Part shown: positions 7,704-10,256 of the stretch, in pieces
Numbering within the stretch: the stretch's first letter is position 1
Layout: the number at the start of each line of letters is the position of its first letter
Source of the DNA: Azonexus sp.
Lineage (GTDB): Bacteria; Pseudomonadota; Gammaproteobacteria; Burkholderiales; Rhodocyclaceae
Direction of reading: 5' to 3'
Length of the DNA stretch: 10,256 bases
Assembly: GCA_031274715.1 (NCBI GenBank)
Contig: JAISPT010000072.1
Location: 1 to 10,256, forward strand
Notes under the pieces: model-generated
The model's input: the letters and a program-made list of their open reading frames with translations, nothing else
Told to the model about the DNA's origin: nothing
The model's database searches: none
Program-made: the position numbers and the translations under genes

Positions 7704-7780
7704 CTAAATTTGTATAGCATTGTTCCGCCCATGGCCTTGTTGTTGGTTGTTCCGGCATGAGCCCGGCATTTCATATAAAA

Positions 7781-7803
7781 ATTATATTGAGGTCAATATT
7801 GAC
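7781..7803 (-). promoter_or_regulatory. Candidate -10 element with adjacent 12-bp palindrome
   Basis: On the minus strand a perfect TATAAT (7781-7786) is preceded by a 17-base spacer that contains the perfect palindrome GTCAATATTGAC (7792-7803). The matching -35 position (ACCAAA) is poor, so expression may need an activator. Alternatively, the palindrome may be an operator that overlaps the promoter. Transcription from here would give the clpV operon a leader of roughly 220 bases. The palindrome is certain; the promoter call is inference. Confidence 0.3.
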
Positions 7804-8033
7804 TTTGGTAATAGATTGTCATGCCATTGCGATTGAAAAACGAGCGTTGCAACGCATTGGCGCGCGATATCGATAGCTTTTTTAACAATTTGATTTTTCT
7901 GGGGTACTGCTATAAAAAGCAAAATCCATAAAAAGGTAAAACCCAGGATAAAATCGAGAATTTCCCATCTCTCTTTATGTTTGACCGGCTGCCATGCTGA
8001 GCAGGTTTCAATCATGGAGCGGTCTGCAAGCAT
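7782..8033 (-). CDS. Possible small protein with one membrane segment, doubtful
   Basis: An 83-codon ORF lies in the AT-rich gap on the same strand as clpV. The product has a charged N-terminal part (KHKERWE, residues 18-24), one strongly hydrophobic segment ILDFILGFTFLWILLFIAVP (25-44) and a basic stretch after it, so it could be a single-pass membrane protein. Neither the ATG at 8033 nor the internal ATG at 8015 has a recognisable ribosome binding site. The AT-rich composition alone favours hydrophobic codons, and the ORF end coincides with a candidate promoter. I do not recognise a family. It may be a spurious ORF, a relic of inserted DNA or a real small gene. Confidence 0.2.
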   Translation of the reverse strand: MLADRSMIETCSAWQPVKHKERWEILDFILGFTFLWILLFIAVPQKNQIVKKAIDIARQCVATLVFQSQWHDNLLPKSILTSI

Positions 8034-8096
8034 GACAATAAAATAACGGCTGCAGGTCTCATCCGGCCAAAGGCCTCTACCGAACTCCGTTTATCC

Positions 8097-9134
8097 ATGC
8101 CCATTCCGAATACCAACTCCAGGTCCCGAGCCGCCGACGCGGCTCAAACCAACCACCTCGGCCCACCCGACTTGCCTCCTTGGGACTACGAGTTTTTCTC
8201 GTTGATGCGTTGGATTTCGGCACGCGATCAGGCTGCCCCTCCGGTTGGTGAGGCAATGCGTCCCCAGCAGGAATCTTTCCGTCTCGGCCAGAAGCCGGCG
8301 CTGACATTCGCGCCGCGCGAGGTGGCCGAACTGGTTGAAACCGATGGCCGATTGCAGGTGCGTTTGTTTGGCCTCGGACTGCTCGGCCCGAACGGGCCCA
8401 TGCCCTTGCAGTTCACCGATTTCGTGCGCGACCGCGCCGAAGCGCATTTGGATACAACGCTTGCCAACTTCCTGGATATTTTTCATCACCGCTATCTGGC
8501 AACCCTATACCGCGCCTGGGCGATTGGACAGGCGGCGGCGGGATTGGACCGATCCAGTGACGAGCGCTTCTCGGTGTATGTCGACAGTCTTGGCGGCGGT
8601 GATGCCGATCACCCTTCCCCCGTGCCTAGCCATGCCCGCTTGGCGGCAGCGGCGCACTTGGTGCGCGAGGCGCGCAATCCGGAAGGAATCGCTGCCACGC
8701 TGTCGCATTTTTTCGGGGTGCCGGTGACGTTGGAGGAATTCGTGCCGCACTGGATCGATATCGATCCCGGCGATCTTAGCTACTTGGGCCGGCCAGGTCC
8801 GGCCGCGATGCTTGGTGAAGGTGCTTTCGCCGGTGAAAAAATTCTTGACCGGCAGCACCATTTCAGGCTGGTGATCGGTCCCTTGTCGCTGGAGCAATAT
8901 CTGACTTTCACGCCGACCGGCCAAAACTTGCCACTATTGATCGAGTGGGTACGTGCCTTCGTCGGTCTGGAGTTCGCCTGGGAGGCGGAATTACGCATTG
9001 CGCCGCAAGCTGCGCCGGCGGCCCGGATAGGCGGTAACGAGCGTCTGGGATGGTCGACTTGGCTGGGGGATACCGCTGCCGACGTGCCAACCACTGGCAT
9101 GATTTTTCAACCTGAGGAAACGATGTCCCAATGA
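8097..9134 (+). CDS. tssG: TssG, T6SS baseplate wedge subunit (ImpH/VasB)
   Basis: TssG joins two TssF copies and TssE to form baseplate wedges around VgrG. The 345-residue product has the usual length and the family landmarks: WDYEFFSLMRWI (residues 29-40), VRLFGLGLLGPNGPMPLQFT (88-107), NFLDIFHHRYLATLYRAWA (124-142), LSHFFGVPVTLEEFVPHWI (202-220) and the C-terminal LGWSTWLG (317-324). The ATG at 8097 is the only usual start codon in the open frame after the stop at 7998-8000. It lacks a clear ribosome binding site; the nearest AAAGG is about 24 bases away. Its stop overlaps the tssA start (ATGA-type overlap), so the two are translationally coupled. tssF, which normally precedes tssG, is not next to it here. 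Confidence 0.95.
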   Translation: MPIPNTNSRSRAADAAQTNHLGPPDLPPWDYEFFSLMRWISARDQAAPPVGEAMRPQQESFRLGQKPALTFAPREVAELVETDGRLQVRLFGLGLLGPNGPMPLQFTDFVRDRAEAHLDTTLANFLDIFHHRYLATLYRAWAIGQAAAGLDRSSDERFSVYVDSLGGGDADHPSPVPSHARLAAAAHLVREARNPEGIAATLSHFFGVPVTLEEFVPHWIDIDPGDLSYLGRPGPAAMLGEGAFAGEKILDRQHHFRLVIGPLSLEQYLTFTPTGQNLPLLIEWVRAFVGLEFAWEAELRIAPQAAPAARIGGNERLGWSTWLGDTAADVPTTGMIFQPEETMSQ

Positions 9135-10256
9135 AATCCGCCAAGATAATCCCACCTCTCGGGCTTCCGATGCACTGCTTGGCATTGCTTGATCCGGTTG
9201 CCGTCGAGGCGCCTTGCGGCATCGACCTGGAATATCACCCCGACCTGCTCGTGCTGCTCAATCGTCTTGCCGGGCAAGAAGCGGCACAGTATGGGGATTT
9301 CGTTGCGCCGCAGGAACCGACCAATTGGAAGAAAATGGAAACGGCGTTGCTCGCCGTTCTGGAAGAAGGGCGGGATTTGCGTGTTTTGGTGCCGCTGGCG
9401 CGCTGCCGCATTCACCAGGCTGGGGTTGCCGGCGCGCACCAAGGGTTATGGCTGATCGCCGAGATGCTGTATCGCTATCCGGACGAGATTCATCCGCAAT
9501 TGGCGGTCGATGGCGAAAGAGATCCGACGCTGCGCGCCAATACTCTGGCTCAGCTTGCCGACAACGACACCTTCTTCGAAGATTTGCGAGGAATCGTACT
9601 CGATGGCAATAACGCCACTTTCCTGAGCTTGCGCGATATTGAGCGAGCCTTTACGTTGCCCCGCCCGCCCAAGGCGCGCACGCCCGAAAGCGTTGTCGCC
9701 CAGATCGCCGACCTGAAGGAGCGGGATGAAGAGACTTTGCGCCACCTTGGCGCATGCTTGGCCGAGATCCGCCGCATCGTAGCGTGGTGCGAAACGCATT
9801 TAGGTGATTGCCAGCCCGATCTGACCACCTTGCAGACCCTTTTTGCCATCTTCGAGCCGAATGAGGAGACAGCATTGGCTACTGCGCCAGAGGCACCCGT
9901 CATGGATCGGGCGGCGGAGCCCATGGCTGTAGAAACTGCGGATGAGCCAGATAAATCGGCGAACCTCACGGCTCCTTACCACGCCAACGACACGCCCGAG
10001 GCCGAGACGAAGAGGGTGATGCCTCGTACCAAGGCCAAGCATGAAAAAGGTTGCGACGGAGCGACCGTCAATGGCCGCGAACAGGCGCTCGCCCACATCC
10101 AGGCGGCGCGTTCGTGGTTCGAGGATGCCGAGCCCAGCAGTCCGGTGGCGGATTTGCTACGTCAGGCCGAACGGCTTACCGGCAGGCGTTACGCTGAAAT
10201 CGCCGATGCCATACCGTTGGAGTTGCTTAGGCGATGGGAGGAAGGTGATGGTCGAT
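9131..10256 (+). CDS. tssA: TssA, T6SS assembly protein (ImpA N-domain), open to the right edge
   Basis: TssA proteins help start tube and sheath polymerisation and, in some classes, cap the growing end. The frame from ATG 9131 stays open for 375 codons to the window edge. The ImpA N-domain is clear: LALLDPVAVEAPCGIDLEY (residues 17-35), TNWKKMETALLAVLEEGRDLRV (64-85), then LWLIAEMLYRYPDEIHPQL (106-124). A low-complexity Ala/Glu/Pro-rich linker (about 243-314) leads to a short C-terminal block with the conserved EPSSPVADLLRQAERL (334-349). The true stop is probably only a few codons beyond the edge, since this block normally ends the protein. The start overlaps tssG by 4 bp, and GAGGAAA lies about 10 bases upstream. 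A second Met at residue 14 has no ribosome binding site and is less likely. Confidence 0.93.
   Translation, partial: MKSAKIIPPLGLPMHCLALLDPVAVEAPCGIDLEYHPDLLVLLNRLAGQEAAQYGDFVAPQEPTNWKKMETALLAVLEEGRDLRVLVPLARCRIHQAGVAGAHQGLWLIAEMLYRYPDEIHPQLAVDGERDPTLRANTLAQLADNDTFFEDLRGIVLDGNNATFLSLRDIERAFTLPRPPKARTPESVVAQIADLKERDEETLRHLGACLAEIRRIVAWCETHLGDCQPDLTTLQTLFAIFEPNEETALATAPEAPVMDRAAEPMAVETADEPDKSANLTAPYHANDTPEAETKRVMPRTKAKHEKGCDGATVNGREQALAHIQAARSWFEDAEPSSPVADLLRQAERLTGRRYAEIADAIPLELLRRWEEGDGR
10236..10256 (+). promoter_or_regulatory. Strong ribosome binding site and ATG for a probable next gene
   Basis: GGGAGGAAGG (10236-10245) is followed two bases later by ATG at 10248, in a different frame from tssA. 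It reads Met-Val-Asp before the window ends. The place, at the expected end of tssA, suggests an overlapping next gene of the rightward unit. Nothing can be said about its product. Confidence 0.4.

Larger units (their letters stand above)
7556..8096. promoter_or_regulatory. Divergent intergenic region, AT-rich, between clpV and tssG
   Basis: This 541-bp gap separates two divergent T6SS units and must hold the promoters for both. The part from 7681 to 7980 is about 38% GC by hand count, well below the flanking genes. It contains two short dyad-symmetric sites (7687-7703 and 7792-7803), a TATAAT on the minus strand, a direct repeat CCGGCAT at 7752-7758 and 7763-7769, and a possible 83-codon ORF (7782-8033). 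I could not identify a convincing promoter for tssG on the plus strand. Confidence 0.7.

Noticed and set aside
7717..7731. Sigma-54-like GG-N10-GC on the minus strand (TGG-GCGGAACAAT-GC)
   Set aside because: The spacing fits, but the rest departs from the TGGCAC-N5-TTGCA consensus, and GG-N10-GC is expected often by chance.
7862..7883. CGATATCG dyad followed by a run of T on the plus strand, as a terminator
   Set aside because: The dyad has no loop and a weak stem, and no plus-strand gene ends upstream of it.
1..10256. CRISPR arrays, tRNA/rRNA genes, transposases, phage integrases
   Set aside because: No repeat-spacer pattern, RNA gene signature or mobile-element protein was found in any frame.

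Overview
The window is the core of a type VI secretion system (T6SS) gene cluster. It probably comes from a betaproteobacterium. The basis is the high GC of the coding regions, the dense Shine-Dalgarno-led operon, and an Hcp and ClpV that read like Burkholderiales/Rhodocyclales versions. That placement is inference from recognised sequence style, not a database match.

Layout: two divergent transcription units flank a 541-bp, partly AT-rich intergenic region (7556-8096). Leftward (minus strand), in transcription order: clpV/tssH (sheath-recycling ATPase), tssB and tssC (contractile sheath), hcp/tssD (inner tube), a TssJ-like protein (membrane-complex subunit), tssK (baseplate/membrane-complex adaptor) and the first 78 codons of vgrG/tssI (spike), which runs off the left edge. 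Gaps between these genes are 15 to 67 bp, so they look like one operon. Rightward (plus strand): tssG (baseplate wedge) overlapping tssA (assembly/cap protein) by 4 bp. tssA is open to the right edge, and a strong ribosome binding site plus ATG in another frame at the very end suggests a further gene.

Together the genes supply the tube (Hcp), sheath (TssBC), spike (VgrG), part of the baseplate (TssK, TssG), one membrane-complex component (TssJ), the polymerisation coordinator (TssA) and the disassembly motor (ClpV). TssE, TssF, TssL, TssM, PAAR and any effector/immunity pair are not in this window and must lie outside it if the system is complete.

I see no wholly new system. The points that depart from the textbook are: a TssJ homologue with no cysteine at all, so no lipobox; tssG at the head of a divergent unit without tssE/tssF before it; vgrG directly after tssK where tssL is often found; a very stable GC hairpin after hcp; three 7-bp tandem repeats in front of hcp; and an AT-rich divergent promoter region with two dyad-symmetric sites and a possible small membrane-protein ORF.
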